Source: Edaphochlamys debaryana (Eukaryota > Chlorophyta > Chlorophyceae > Chlamydomonadales). Taken from it: a stretch of 64,000 nt of DNA. This document shows positions 35,468 to 48,000 of this stretch, one piece after another. Every line of letters begins with the position of its first letter. Position 1 is the first letter of the stretch. The translations under genes and the position numbers were made by a program. Below the pieces are notes generated by a model. That model was not told where the DNA came from, ran no database searches, and worked only from the letters and a program-made list of their open reading frames with translations. Where the stretch lies: assembly GCA_016858145.1 (NCBI GenBank), contig JAEHOE010000127.1, positions 302,516-366,515 on the forward strand, given 5' to 3'.

Positions 35468-36055
35468 CAGTACTGACTTGCGGCGCTGTAGAGAGGAAGC
35501 GTTCGCTCTGGTGGCGCGGAAGTTCTGTGGTTTTGACAGCCAAGCGAGGTTCCAAGGGGAGGAAAGCCCTATGCGCGCCCGTGCGGCGGGTAGACCGTCT
35601 GTGGTGTTGGCAGGCCGGCAGGGACTGTCGCATCGTTTGTGCGTGAGGCTAACCAGAGGGCTGGGAAGGTCGATTTGGCTTTGGAGTATGCTTGTGCGCA
35701 GGGGTCGTCGCAGGTTGGGGCCATGCCAAGCCAAGCTCGGTGGAGGCTGCGGTTGCAAGGGCTGCCAGGTCCGGGCCCTGCAAGCGAGCTTGGGTCGGCA
35801 AGCCTGGTGAGGGGCTGCCGTAGGGATCAGGTTGCTGCAGAGGGCCGCCCTTGCGGCAGTGGGGTGCGTGAGGGGGTTACGGTAGGCGGTCTTGACGGAG
35901 CCTGTGTGTCGGTGTGACCGCCGGCTGGCGTGCGGAGGGGTTAAGAGTTGTCCCGGGATGCGCTCGCTTCAGAGTTTGCTGGTGGCACAGTGGCTCTGCT
36001 GGAACGAGCGGGGTGTTCGTCAGGGCAATCAACGAGCGCCGTCGTCCGCGACTTG
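35468..36055. other. Sorting nexin 3' flank
   Basis: About 0.6 kb between the sorting nexin stop and the first in-frame ATG of the next ORF. The downstream frame stays open back to ~35948 but without an ATG there; a CAG at ~35969 could be an acceptor if an upstream exon exists. Nothing else is recognised. Confidence 0.4.
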
Positions 36056-36646
36056 ATGATGGCTGCGGCTGAGCGGCACGCGGCCCTTCAGCGCGACTTC
36101 TCCGCGCTCAGCGAGGACTATGGGGAGTTCAAGAGGGTGATAACACAAAACTACAACGTCACGGACCGCGCCATCGCGAGCCTCCGGAGGGAGCTCAAAG
36201 CGGACATCGCCCAGACTGAGCGCTTCTCTGAGCTGATCGTGGAGACTGCCCCTAAGGAGGAGCGGGGCCGGCTGCTGCTGCGGGAGGTCTCAGATGAGAT
36301 GGCGGACCGGCTGCGGTCGGGAGACCTGTCGAGGCTGGGCTTTTCGGGGCGCACTGAGCTCCAGGCTACCGTCCAGCGGAGCTGGAAGGGGGAGGGGGGG
36401 TGGAATGTGGTTGTCGGGGTAACGGCAGCACAGCGGGCTGAGTTTCGGCGCAGGGCGAAGGAGGTGCGGGTGGTGAGCGGGGTGGTGGTGACGCCCTACC
36501 TCAACGCGCTCGGCAGGGCGCTGAGGAAGGACCGGAAGCCTATCTTCGATGAGCTGCAAGCCAAGGGCCTGGCGCCTCGCTGGTTTAAAGGGGCGGATAT
36601 CCTGTTTCGTGAGGGGGGGGGCTGGATGCGGCAGGGGTACCCTTAG
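36056..36646 (+). CDS. Intronless ORF, possibly LINE ORF1-like
   Basis: A single uninterrupted frame of 196 residues from the first in-frame ATG to TAG at 36644-36646, in a region where all confident genes are rich in introns. The first half is charged and helical, predicted coiled-coil-like (AALQRDFSALSEDYGEFKR, ASLRRELKADIAQ). The second half has an RRM-like strand pattern (WNVVVGV, AKEVRVVSGVVV), then R-K-P-I-F-D-E-L, G-L-A-P-R-W, G-A-D-I-L-F. That ending resembles the C-terminal domain of LINE ORF1 nucleic-acid chaperones as I remember them. No reverse transcriptase is seen nearby, so it would be an isolated fragment or a domesticated gene. A TGTAA signal lies 160 bases downstream. Function uncertain. 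Confidence 0.5.
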   Translation: MMAAAERHAALQRDFSALSEDYGEFKRVITQNYNVTDRAIASLRRELKADIAQTERFSELIVETAPKEERGRLLLREVSDEMADRLRSGDLSRLGFSGRTELQATVQRSWKGEGGWNVVVGVTAAQRAEFRRRAKEVRVVSGVVVTPYLNALGRALRKDRKPIFDELQAKGLAPRWFKGADILFREGGGWMRQGYP

Positions 36647-36805
36647 GGGATGGGCGGTTCTATGGCCCAGTTACGGGCGGGGTCAAGCCCCAGGCGGTTG
36701 ATGGTCGCGCTTTGCGCAGTTCTAGGTCTTGCAGGAGGCAAGGCCCGTGGAGTAGGCCGAACGGCCGCAGCGTCCAGCGCTGTGATTCTTTTGAGGATCC
36801 TTCAT

Positions 36806-36810
36806 TGTAA
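36806..36810 (+). terminator. Candidate TGTAA poly(A) signal
   Basis: TGTAA, the usual poly(A) signal of Chlamydomonas-type algae, stands 160 bases after the stop codon of the intronless ORF. The pentamer is common by chance, so the match is only suggestive. Confidence 0.35.
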
Positions 36811-37528
36811 ACCCGAGGACTGGAACGAGCGCAAGATGCGTTGGGCGATGACAAGAGGAGTCCGCAACCCTGAGCCCTTTTGCCCTGAGCCTTGCTCACG
36901 ACCTGCCCGGGTATCCGACTTCACGTGTCCGACTTGAGCAGGGGGGCCGTAGCTGGTTTTGGGATTCAAGTACCAGTGCCGTATGCAGCAGGTGGGGATG
37001 GCCTGTTCCTGACTTCCTGTCAGTCCGGTCAGGCCCCCCATGCGGCCACAACACAGCTCGCAACACCGTAACTCCAGAGGCAGGGCCACTTGACCCCTCG
37101 GCCAAACCGAAAGGCGATTCCAACTCCTCCGCCGAGCCCATCCTTGCCGCAGACTTCCAGATCCTATGCCGTCAATTGCAAGTCAGGTACCGTTTTATGT
37201 ACTGAGCGCCAGTTACGAGGGATGTGTAGTCACCCATGCGGGCGGGGCCGTGGAGAACTAAGTGGGCTAATGTGGCAGTTTCGAGTTGACTAGTCATGTC
37301 TTTGTAATCCTGCCGGTCACCTGCCCAACGAGCATATGCATACCTGTCCTGCGTGTGCGACCCATGGCAGTTGGCACTCCCTCCCGCTCTGATCGGCCCA
37401 TTCGACCCACCCATGCCCTGCGCTGCATTGCGCTTTGCTTAAAACCGCATGCCCTCCTTGCATCGCCGTACAGATACTTGGGTGCCGTAATCTTCAATCC
37501 AAGCGACTTCCATCCGCCTTCACCCAAT
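36811..37528. other. Intergenic; 3' flank of cyclase A
   Basis: About 0.7 kb without a supported exon. Its right part (about 37440 onward, together with the bases up to 37688) resembles the sequence downstream of cyclase copy B (about 47570-47750): both hold a GGGTGCCG(T/C)AAT element followed by a GCGGCC(T/C)(T/C)CCACGGCGC-like element. So 3' flanking DNA was duplicated along with the genes. Confidence 0.4.
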
Positions 37529-37533
37529 TTACA
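37529..37533 (-). terminator. Candidate TGTAA poly(A) signal for cyclase A
   Basis: TTACA on the plus strand (TGTAA on the minus strand), 155 bases downstream of the stop codon of cyclase copy A. Distance and sequence fit a volvocine poly(A) signal. Confidence 0.45.
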
Positions 37534-37688
37534 CTCCCAACGCAGCGGCCTCCACGGCGCCAGGAGTACTCATCTATCACAGCGAAGCCTACATGTTACT
37601 TGGTTTCGATAGCTATTTCTTGCCCTGCGGCCCAGGCCTTCATGACATTAAGGCCCTAGGTGCAGGCGTTCTGGCGATCCCGTGAAAA

Positions 37689-40600
37689 TTAAACGGGGGT
37701 CACAACGTTCAACTTCAGGCCTTTCTCCAGGGAAGGGTGCAGCTCCGCAAGCCAGGGCGTGGCGTCCGCCCGTGTGGGGGTGGTGGCAGCAGAGCCGCTC
37801 CTCTCCTCCTTGTGGGGCGTCAGGCCCGCCGGTGTGCCCTCTAGCTCGGGCGTCATCGTTGCGTTGGGCGTGGCCACGGCTGCCGCGCCCTGCCTCCGCA
37901 CCGCGCACGCCTCCAGCACTGCGCCCTTGTGTTTCACCAGGCGCAGCCCGGGGCCGAACACCACGTCCTGCGACTGCTGGGGCGCCTCCCCCATCGGACT
38001 GGGCGCGCCTCCGGAAGGCGGTTGCAGCGGCAGCGTCCCCGCCACTCCCTCCGCCAACAGCTCATCCGGCAGTGCGCTTCCTCCGCTGATCCGGGACGGT
38101 AGGTTCCCCGATGACCAGCCGTACTGGCTGTGTGACGGCCGTCTGTATTGGCTGGGCCCTGCTGCGCCAGGGCTAAGGCCAGGCGGCGGAGCTCCAGTGC
38201 CGCCCTGGCTTGTCAGCGAGCCGGAACGTTCGGTGACAGAAAACACCTTCAGTAGGTCCATGTAGCCCTGCTGCCTGGTGTCCCGGCTTGGGACCGAGGT
38301 GCGGAACCGGGCCGATGCAGGCGGCCGCTTCTGCTGTGTGGTGTGGAGGGCGATGGCGGCCGAGAGCGGGTGGCCCTGCGGGAGACGTGAAAGGCACGTA
38401 CAGTGCGGTGGGGTCACAAGAATGAAGTGGGGAGCCTATGCCAGCTCACGCGCGGTAGTGGCCTTAAGCTCAGGCTGATACAATACGCTTTGTGGCAGGT
38501 GCGGTAGGCGCTCTTAACGGGGCAGTAGTCATCACGTGGCCATAGCGCTTACCTCTCCCAGCACGCCCCGCACGGCCTCCAGGCTGACGAGGATCTCGTG
38601 CCACGCAGCGTTGGCAGCGAGGCAGGCCGCCCGCTTGAGCACCGTGCCCGTGTAGGACATCGCCCCACTTGGCCCCAGCGTGGCGGACAGAACCCCCACG
38701 TCCAGGCCGCCCCGGACCGAGATATTCGAAAGGTGGGCCACTGTAGAGGCCTGCAGCACCACACACACACCATGAGATTTGCTAAATCCAACGCATCGAT
38801 CAACACCTTGTACGCAGTGCTTCGTTGATAAGGACTCACCCTCATGAGAAGCGCCGCATCCCTTTCAGTGGCCCCACTCAAGGCGGCCTGCGTTGCCGTG
38901 CACGAAACTTCTGGGGAGGGCATGCGCTCGCCCATATCTGTGGTCCCTGGGTCCAGGCTTGCCTGGAGTTCTAGGAGCCAGGCGAGGGCTGCCGCAGGGC
39001 TCGTGAAGGCGGCTTGAAAGGAGCCCAGCGGGGTGTGCACCTGAGGAGATGTGGGGAAAGGCAGCACGGGTTGAGTGCACGTCAAGGGAGAGCCCGCAGC
39101 GCATCCGGCCGGACCGCCTACATCCAGGCGCCCCTAAGGGTTGCACGCATCAGGGTGTGCACCTGAGGTGGTATGCCAAAGGGCAACATGGGTCACGTGC
39201 TAGCACCAGCAAGATCATTGGCGCCCTCTGCCTGACCTCCCAAGTCCAGGCGCCTTTTAGGGATACACGCACCAGGTAGCCTCCGTGTTGCATGGCCAGG
39301 CGTGCAGCCTCGCTGAGCAGCGCCTTGTGGGAAGCTAGGGATGCCTCCAAGCCCCAGACCGCAGACTCATCGGGGTCCTCAACCTGGATTTCATGTTGGA
39401 AGATAGGCAGTGTTATAATGGGGTCAGCAAATGGACAGAAGCGGTGCCAGAAGGGTCATGACAAGGAGAAGGGCCACCCGACCAGGGCCTCAGCAAAGAT
39501 CTCTCACCTGCGCCATGGCGACCGCCATCAGACCCAGCGGGGCTTGCAGCGTCCCAGGCACCTGTAAGCATGAGGCATGGGCGGTGCCTGGTCAGTGGTC
39601 AAGCCCAGAACTCGGCCGTCAGGCCTATTGGCCGCCTCTGCCGATGGGCCATGCCATTTACCTTGGTGGCAAAGCATCTGAGGCCCTCCATGTGCCCCGC
39701 CCTCGGCAGCAGGGCGCTCGAGAAGGCGCACAGCACGTCGACGGGGGCCTGGCCCTCCTTGAGCACGCATTTGCCGCCCTGGAGCACCAGGTACGGCCCG
39801 CTGTAGTGCACGTGCCCCGGCCGCGGGTCCAGGGCACTCAGCACTGTGGTGGAAAGTGTGATGTGCCCACCCCGCCCTGCATCCGACACGGCCTTGGCCA
39901 TCTGCAGGGCCCTGCCCGGGTAGGTGATGCGGCCCGAAGCCTTGTTGTCCTCGCCCAGGCCGCAGTGCATGCCCATGCGGACACGCAGGCCCCTGGGGAC
40001 AGGGACGAGGCAGCAGGTGTACCGGTAAGCAAGGGTTGAGCATTCAACTGTGAAGAATACCGCGTAGGCCTTCAGGATAGAGGCGTGCCCACCTGAACAG
40101 GACGGTCCGATGTGCCAAGTCAGCCGCCTGGGAAGGGTGCAGCTCAGGAAACGCCTGGTGGATTGCACCCTTCAGCGTTGTTGCCATCACGCAATGTGCA
40201 CCCCTGGAAGCATGGTACGTGCCACCGCTGCCGCCGTAGATACCGTCATCCACAAATGCTGCCCCAGTACTACTGACGGCCCATATGCTCCGCAGCCCAG
40301 CTAGGCAACTGGCACCTGCCTCGCCACCAAAGAGCGATGCCGGTGCTGGGGACATCACGAAGGGGCTTGCCGGGACCATCTGGGCCTCGGCCATAAAGGG
40401 GCTCAAGGGTACACCAGTCTGCAGCCGCTCCACTTCGCATGATTCGGTGGCAGAGCCACCGGCAACGGCCACCTCGCTCAGAGACCCCTCCACGGAGCAG
40501 AGCCGCGCCCCCAGAAGGGAACCACCTTCGCCCAGGGCCGCTCCATGCCTTGAGGGTATCCTGAAGACGCGAGCCAGGGGTGCCCGGCCGCTGACATGTG

Positions 40601-43600
40601 CCGTGGGGATGCCTGCCTCGTTGTGCGGCAGTGGGCCGACGTTCAGGAGCCGCGCTGACCGCGCTGGCTTCAGCACGGCCTTGAGTGCACCCGCTGCCTG
40701 AGGAGGCTGGCTGACGCTGGTGCTGAGGGGCAGCTGCCGCACTGCCGCCGTCATCGACAAGCGCGCCCTTAACAGTGGCCCCGTGCTGCCCAACTCCGTC
40801 CTGGTACTTGCGGTGACCTGCAGCGGCAGAATGGCACTGGCAGTCCCCGCGAGGGTGGCCGGCGAGGTGCCAAACCCGGCGCTCATGGCCCATGGGACTC
40901 CGCCGACGTCGAGGGCTTCGCTGAGGCTCCCAGCAGCACCTATGAGTTCCGCGTCGCAAGCAGCTGCGGCGTTTCTGATCAGCCGTGCATTCCGTGGAGT
41001 CAGGCGCCCGGCCTCCGCCTCGACGTCCACAGGCGCCGCTCGTTCGGCGGTGGACGGAAAGGGATCGCTGTTGTTGGCTTTCAGCTGGGATGCAAAGGGG
41101 TTGTCGGTCACCTCGGCGGATGGTCGCCCAATGAGGCGCGTCATCGCGTGGGTGAGGCCTAAGCCGTCCACGGGGACCGCGCCAAAGACTTCCCTGAGCA
41201 GTGCCGGTCCCGCGATGCTGAGCTGCGCCGCTGCGCACGCGGTCGTGTCATGCGTCACCACCAGCGTGGTTGCGTGGGCGCTGTCCAGCAGCTCCCCCGG
41301 CCACTCCGCCGCCAGCAGCGCGTCCTGGGCCGACAGCGCAAAGGCCAGCGCACGGTCCGGCTTGGCAAAGGCGAGGATGAAGGAGTCGCCCTCGGTGGCG
41401 CTCTCGTACCTGGGGAGGGCAGGAGAGGCAAGTATCAACGAGGGAGTCCAGTCGTCAAGGGCAGTGCGTGCAGCGTTTGGCCCCATCCCAGCAAGCCTGG
41501 ACCCCACTGCACACCCACCCCGCGTGTTGGATGAGCAGCTGGCGGATGACGCGGTGGTGGGTCTTGAGGGCGACGTCCATGACACTCGCGGACAGGGACT
41601 CCCACAGGCAGGTCGAGTCCTGGGGGGCGGGTCCAAAGGCCAATTTGCAAAGGTGAGCATGTGCCTCTACCAGTAACAAGTGTCAGGACGCCACACTAGG
41701 AGCGTTGCAAGCTGCCCCTGCTCAACATTGTGTTGGGTTCTCCCTGTCACCACTGACCTGGATGTCTGTGACTAGCAGGGTGGTGCCCGGCCCCGCCCCT
41801 GGCGCAGCCCTGAGCCGTGTCCGCCTCTCATCCCGGAGGCGTGCGCAGCGCAGGTAGGCCCACAGCGCTCCCCCCAGGAGCACCAGCGACACGAGGCTCG
41901 GCACCAGCACGGCGATGAGGAGGGTCGTGGAGGAGGAGCCACTGGACTGTGGAGTTGACTAGGCGCAGCAGGCAGGGCCAGCGGGAAGAGGGATGCATGT
42001 CTTATCAGTGGGACAGAGAAGAGGCCCATACCAGATGTCCACCGAAATTTTAGTCGCGGACCTAGGGGTTGTCCTGTGACCTAGGCTAACCTAGGGTGAG
42101 GATGCTGTGAGGCCTGAAGCACCCAGACACAGCCCAACGAACCCTGGCTTGCCTACCAACCTTTGATTGTGGTGCTGACGGTGGAGGCGGCTTGTACCGT
42201 ATAGAGCCCTGGTACAGCGGCCTGAGCCGGTCCCGCCCTCCGAGGCTGGCAAAGATGCGCTCCGTGCCCTCGTTCGCCCACGACATCAGCTCCTCATGGG
42301 TGTAGTTGTTCGCATTGTAGCGGTACAGGAGGTACTGCACCAGGGTGCTGCAAGGCGATTGAGGGTTTGAAGAGCAGGGGGGGTGGGGTGGAGGTGAGCA
42401 TAGATGGATGTGTCATCTGGCATCCAGCCAAGCGCAGCCCTAGACCCAGCCTGCAGGCCCTGCATACTCACTACGTCTGCCCTGAACTCACTACGTCTGG
42501 AAGGTTCCGGGCATGCGCAACTCGTAATAGACATTATCAGCGTCAAAGCTGGTTCGGAACTGGGCCAGAAAGTCCTTGAGGTCACGTGCGTTGTACCTGT
42601 ATCAGCATGTGGGACAGGGTTGCAGATTGAGTAGTGACCTCACTTAGCTTGAGCCCCACTCGACGTCACCCCATCGGCCCTGCTCACCCAGCGTTGAGCC
42701 AGGCCTTCTCGTCCAATGCCGAATAGCGCATGGGAGCGATCTCTACACACACAACGGCACAAGGAGGTTCGTGAAGGCCCTGATAAAGCCGGGACAGGCA
42801 CTCCTGTGCTCCGAACCGTGCGAGAGCAGACCCGTTGACCCCATGCGTCATGGCCGTACCTGTGTACGGCAGCAGCGCCATACGAAAGTGCTCCTTTGCC
42901 CCCGTGAAGGCACTGAGCATGGCATACGCAGCCGCCTGCCGGTGCACTGGAGCGTGGCGGTTGATGCCAAACGAGATGCCATCCACTGGGACCACCTGGT
43001 TTACCAGGCGGCTCCCGCCCGTGCGCGGGTCCGGCGACTCCTTTGCTGAGGGGCAGGCCTCGCGTGTGCACGGCCCCATCCGCCCCGTACTGCGGTCCAT
43101 GACGACCGCAGAGCCCGGGGTGCCGGCCACCCCCTGCCGCCCGCTCATGGAGCTCGAGTTGTGGGAAGCGCGCTGCGCAGGGCCGGGGAGCGAGAGGGTC
43201 AGGCAACTCGGCCATCGGACACAGCTAGCTAGGGGCGGCGGGAAGGCAACTCAGGAACGTGTCATCCGCAAAGCCTCATCATACCACCATGACCCACATC
43301 AGGCAGCAATGGGCCACTTGCCTTGAAGTTGAAGGACCAGGTCCACAGCATCAGGCAGCGGCCACTGGCTAGCATCTGATACACAGCCCAGCAGGGGGTG
43401 CTGTCCGGCACGCTGTGGCTCCTCAGCGCTCCGTAGATTTTGAGCGCCTCCCGCATTGCGGGGCTGGTGTAGAGGGGGTCCATGGTAACGGGGTCAAAGT
43501 AAGCCCCATCACTGGCCCCCTTCAGCTGGACCATGGAAGCCAGGATGTAGACAATCATGGCCTGGGCGTAGCCGCAGGCTGTGGGCAGTGAGGCAAGAGG

Positions 43601-45741
43601 GGCGCGGTCCGCAGGCCAACGTGGAGCTCATGCTCAATCCCTACTGCATGCCTTGATTTGCGATTATCTCCCACCTGGGTTGGACTCGAAGCAGAAGCCC
43701 ATGTCCGGCTGGCCCGGGCCCAGGGCTCCCCTGCCATACTTATCAGCAATGTCCAGCGCATTATCCCACGTGGCCGGTACGGACAGACTGTACTGCTCGA
43801 AGATGTCCCGCCGGTACAGCAGGTTGAAGGTGGTAAGGAACAGAGGCATTGCTGTGTACCGGCCTGCATATGCGGAGGACCCGGCATCCCTGCGGTTTGC
43901 CAGGATAGGAGGACAAGCTGAGCCAAGGGGTCAAGCCAGGCCGCAGTTTTCCGCACCTGTACTGCACGGGTCGTGGCTGGGCCCCAGTGCATGCCTGGCC
44001 CCGGGTAGCCATGCCAGCGCCAGCCACCGTTACACAGGCTATAGAACCATGGGCGGTCAGGACGTCTTATGATCGCACCTGAACTGCACTGGGATGTCGC
44101 TCAGAGCGAACCCCGGGTCCGCCGTCAGCAGCCGCGTCAGGTCCAGGAACGCCCCGTGGTCTAGGTCCTCCCCAAACACCTCGGAGCCAAGCATCCACCT
44201 GGGCAGGGCATCGAAGTAGGGCAAAAGACTCATGTCGAATCGTCGAATCTGCCGGCCGAGGGATAGGACAGCACAGGTTGAGAGGTGGCTGTGGCCCCTA
44301 GGAAGGCCTGCGAGAGCTCGCCCAAAGGCAAGGCTTGAGATCCGTGGCCCCTTACCTATCCTCGCCTGGAGGGAGCATCCAGGTAACAAAGATATGCAAC
44401 TGGGCCCAGACCCCCCAAGCGACCCCACAAGGTAGACCTCCGCCTGGAAATCAGAAGACCGAAACCCGCGCCCCCCTAGCCCAAGGCCAGACGTGGGAGC
44501 TTCCAAAGACCCGCCCGCTCACCAGTCATTGGGCCCCGGGTTGTCAGGAGTGGGCCACACCTCCACCCAGTTCCGGATGTAGTCGCCGACCGTTCTGCAA
44601 AGGGCAGGCACGGCGCACTCGCACATCGACAGACAGCCAACCCGCGTCAGGATTGCCATCTCCCCAGGACTTATGGCCGTCCTCTAATAAACTCATGGCT
44701 GGTATGGGAGCGTAGCACCTGTGCCGCATGAAGCCTGTGCGCCAACCCAAAAGCCCCGCTGGCTGGCCAGCACGCACCGGTTCCGGTACCAGTTTGTCAG
44801 CCCTGACTGAGCGTTGAATTCGTACACGTATTGCTGGAACACAGACTGTCGAGAGGGCCGAGGGACGGTATGGGGAGGGTGGCGTAAGAAAGAGCGGCTT
44901 CCCTGAAGAGGACAGGAGAGATGGCGAGGGCCGCAGGCCGCGGGTCGTGGGACCATGCATCGACCGCAATCAATCTATGCCGTCTCGGGTCCTAGGTGGC
45001 CCCGCCGGCCCAGCGCCTCTATCTACAGCTCCTGTTGCCCTCTGCCAAGGTCTGCTTCACGTGAAGGGTCCAAGGCCCCAAGCCCTGGGCTCACCTGCAC
45101 CCCCGCAAGCCACGGACCGAGGCCGTACGAGTCGTAGGATGACTGCGAGAAGGACACGAGTTGAAGAAGTGAGGACGCTAAGGGGGACCAGCGGCTGAGG
45201 GCGGGTGTTTGTGTACGTCAAGGGCCGCAGTGCACCCGTACCCAAATGCCCCCTAGTCTGCGCAGTCCAGCCCTCGGTCGCATCATTAGCGGCAGCCCTT
45301 GTGCCCGAGTGCGTTCGTGCTTGGACCCACATGGTTGCCCCCAGGCGTGGGGTCAAGGCCGCAGTCCCGCGTGACGTTGACCAGGGCGCCCCACAGCGGA
45401 AGCAAGCTGCGAAGCCGAGCACCTGCATGATCAGGCGTGTGCGTGCTCCGAGCGTTGTGATGTCCCAGGAGTGAACAACAATTTGTCGCAGAATTCCGAC
45501 GTATGGGCAGAAGTCCGCTGTGTGTTGCCGCCTCCATATGCGTGATACTACTAGGCCTGTGATGCTTGTCTTGATGCAGCCGGTTGCGACTTACGCAGTA
45601 TCAAATGGCGCCAGCTGTCGCGCCACACAAAGTACAAAGTCCCCCCACGACCGAACTAGCTGATCTGGATGAGCCTATTCCTACGTAGTCAGTTCCACCA
45701 GCCCGAAACAGGAGCACGAGCATCAAGATCGTCGCTCGCAT
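37689..45741 (-). CDS. Receptor-type nucleotide cyclase, copy A
   Basis: Same architecture as copy P. Exons in coding order: 45595-45741, 45331-45406, 45095-45142, 44778-44845, 44523-44594, 44079-44198, 43675-43889, 43322-43578, 42860-43172, 42688-42742, 42492-42596, 42161-42347, 41758-41946, 41519-41619, 40093-41409, 39662-39992, 39508-39561, 39273-39383, 38840-39040, 38553-38750, 37689-38375 (TAA). Exons 2-21 are in phase (1568 codons). The first exon (signal peptide MRATILMLVLLF) matches copy B only if one base of the C6 run at 45641-45646 is removed; as written it is out of frame. TM lies in 41758-41946. TDIQ and TEGDSF metal motifs are kept; GRALQMAKAV has the same Asn/Arg losses as P. 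Four residues (AEVA) after GLGE are absent. The linker exon is 1317 bases against 1542 in P. The intron after 43322 has a GC donor (AAG|GCAAGT). Confidence 0.8.
42466..42499. repeat. Duplicated splice-donor segment (20-bp period) in copy A
   Basis: ACTCACTACGTCTG occurs at 42466-42479 and again at 42486-42499. On the minus strand each copy reads CAGACGTA|GTGAGT, so the exon end and donor of exon 42492-42596 are duplicated 20 bases apart. Copy B has the identical duplication (52642-52655 and 52662-52675). Copies P and C have a single donor, so the event predates the A/B split or was spread by conversion. I used the upstream donor because it keeps the exon the same length (105) as in P and C. 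Confidence 0.85.
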
Positions 45742-48000
45742 TGCTCTCGCGCTCCCGGACCTCGTGCTGTGCCCATCAGCTGCCGCGTTACGAGAAGTTA
45801 TTCAAGCGCTACATTACAAGCTCGTATGTGGGTAGAAACGGGCCTCGGCAACGGGCAACCAAGCAAGGGAGGTTGCTCATACTCCATATACTTGTCCCTC
45901 AGCATCTCAGACCTAGCTCAGGGCCTCAAAACGTGTTTTGTTATGCTACCATTGCACTCGGGGCACTGGATGGAGGAGTCCAAGGCCTCGGAGCGGCGGG
46001 TTAACCACCTTAATGACCGTGCCGTCATATGCGCCGGTGTGAGCGTGTGGAGGTAGGGCACGTTGAAAATAAGATAAAGCGCGTGCAGTCATCGCGGCTA
46101 GACGGATAAGGCCACTCAAGTTTACCTCACTTGAGTGTCCTCTCGGCATCACCCCACCTTCTTCCCGCTCGCAGCCCGTGCACGGGGCGGTACTTTCGTT
46201 GCATCGCCCCCACACACCGCGGCTCGTCGCCTCGGTTTCTTTCCCTTTCCCCCCGGCGCATCACTTGCCCTCTCGCAGCGGATGGGAGGCATGCGGCAGG
46301 ACAGCGGGGAAGGGTTATAGTTGGGGGAGGGGAGGGGCGGCACGGGGCGACGGGGGGTAGCATAGAAGGATGCTTCCGCCGTCAAGCACTCGTGGTCCCT
46401 TGCATACCCATGGTCCATGAGTATATCTTAGTACAAGCCTGCACCGGCTGCCACACAAGTCAACGACTAGATCACTACACCCCCGCCGCCGACCGCCTCA
46501 TCCAACCACTGCATGTAGTGTCAGCGGCGGGGGGGTCGAGCCTGTAAAGCATAGGAGCTTCTGGCGTGGGGACGGAGCTCGCAAGCCCTTAAGCTCTGGA
46601 AAGGGGTCTGCTCTGGTGGGCAGAGGGCCAGGCATGCCTGGACTGTCAGGTTCACTCTTAGACTGCAGACCCGCCCTGCCTGCCTTACTAGGGCACCGCC
46701 TCCCCCCAACCCGTTGGCCGCTACCACGTAGCCCAACCAGAGCTCGTAACAGTATGCACCTCTTCCAACAGCTCCAACCCTCTAGTCCTTCATATGAGAC
46801 GCGCCAGTCCTCGGTGTTTGCCAGAGCGGCCGCGCCATGCCGGTAGAGTGCTTTACTTCCAAACCAAGTAGAGTACCAGTAGTGCCCTGCCATTGCTAGG
46901 CCGGAGAAGGGCCCACGTCTGTGCTCCACCGGCCAGCCCTTGCACACCCTTCACCCGGCCCACAACCGCTGGACCCAGGACCCAGCTTTAACTCCATCGT
47001 CCATCAACGCATTCAGGTGTCGCTCAACTCAGTCAGTGCCATTTTGACATATCGTTCTCCATAGCCTCAGTTAAGTGCCTTGGCAGACCCCACAGTCCCT
47101 TTCCTTGCGTGCCTGGTTCCACACCTGCGCACGGTTCCTGGCACGCATCTGCTTTCTGGCCTTCTCAGCGGCCCCCTAGCGCCTGATGCAGCCCTGCCCT
47201 CGTGCCGTGGGCTCTTGCATGACTCACAAATTGTAACCACGCACCTCAGGTACTAAGTGCTCAGAGGCCAGAAAGAAGCATTTGTACCGCACACAGACAG
47301 GTCCGGTCTGTGCACATGGACCGGACCGTCTACGAGTGCGGGGACGACAAATCTAAATGGGGCCTTCAGGCGTATGTGCACCAGCGCCGAAAAAGGGCAA
47401 TCTTTCAAAGCCGCGTCTGTCCCCAGCCCTCAAAAGCCATGTCATGCTTCTGAGTCATGTGCCTGCAGCCTTAAGCCTTCCAGCCTGCTCACAATGGCCA
47501 AACGTGACATTTGATGAACGCATAAAAGCTGGACGGCCTCAAGCACAACTCGACCCAACTCGATAGCCACCTCGCAACACCGTGCAGATGGGTGCCGCAA
47601 TATTCGATTCCCAAAACCTGCACTCCTTGACTACACTCGTCTGCACGAGGTTCAATTGAAACTTTTGCAAAAGCTGCCTAAATGCACAGCGCTGCGGCCC
47701 TCCACGGCGCTTCAAGCAGCCTTCTATGGAAATCCCTCAGCACTGGCCAGAACAAGCATATCGGTCCGGGGGAGTCTGTCGGCCCCCGCAAAAGCCTGAC
47801 GGCGGGAGCTCAGCCACAAGCATGAATGCGGAGAACAAGTCCGAAAGCTTTCCTCGTTGGTACCGTTAATCTCACATCAGCTGTTATATTGCACCAGGGC
47901 ACCTGCGGAAGGCGAAGCCCCAAGCCCTTGCACCGTTTAGCACTGGAACATTGGCCACCACTTCAGCCGTTGCGCCAGTTTAGGCGAGAACCCTGGCGGT
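45742..48000. other. Intergenic region between cyclases A and B
   Basis: About 2.3 kb between the 5' end of copy A and the 3' end of copy B, holding the A promoter and the B 3' UTR. The first bases upstream of the signal-peptide exon are alignable with the 5' flank of copy B (about 56077-56170; shared AGCTCGTATG...GAAAC). I see no supported exon. The open frames at 46131-46547 on both strands lack family or splice support. Confidence 0.45.

Noticed and set aside
45286..45537. ATG at 45537 as the start of cyclase A
   Set aside because: It yields no signal peptide. The copy P and B first exons with hydrophobic leaders join in phase to the next exon, and an equivalent exon exists in A at 45595-45741.
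46131..46547. Small coding gene between cyclases A and B
   Set aside because: Three overlapping plus frames and a minus frame are open at once, with no recognisable domain or splice sites.
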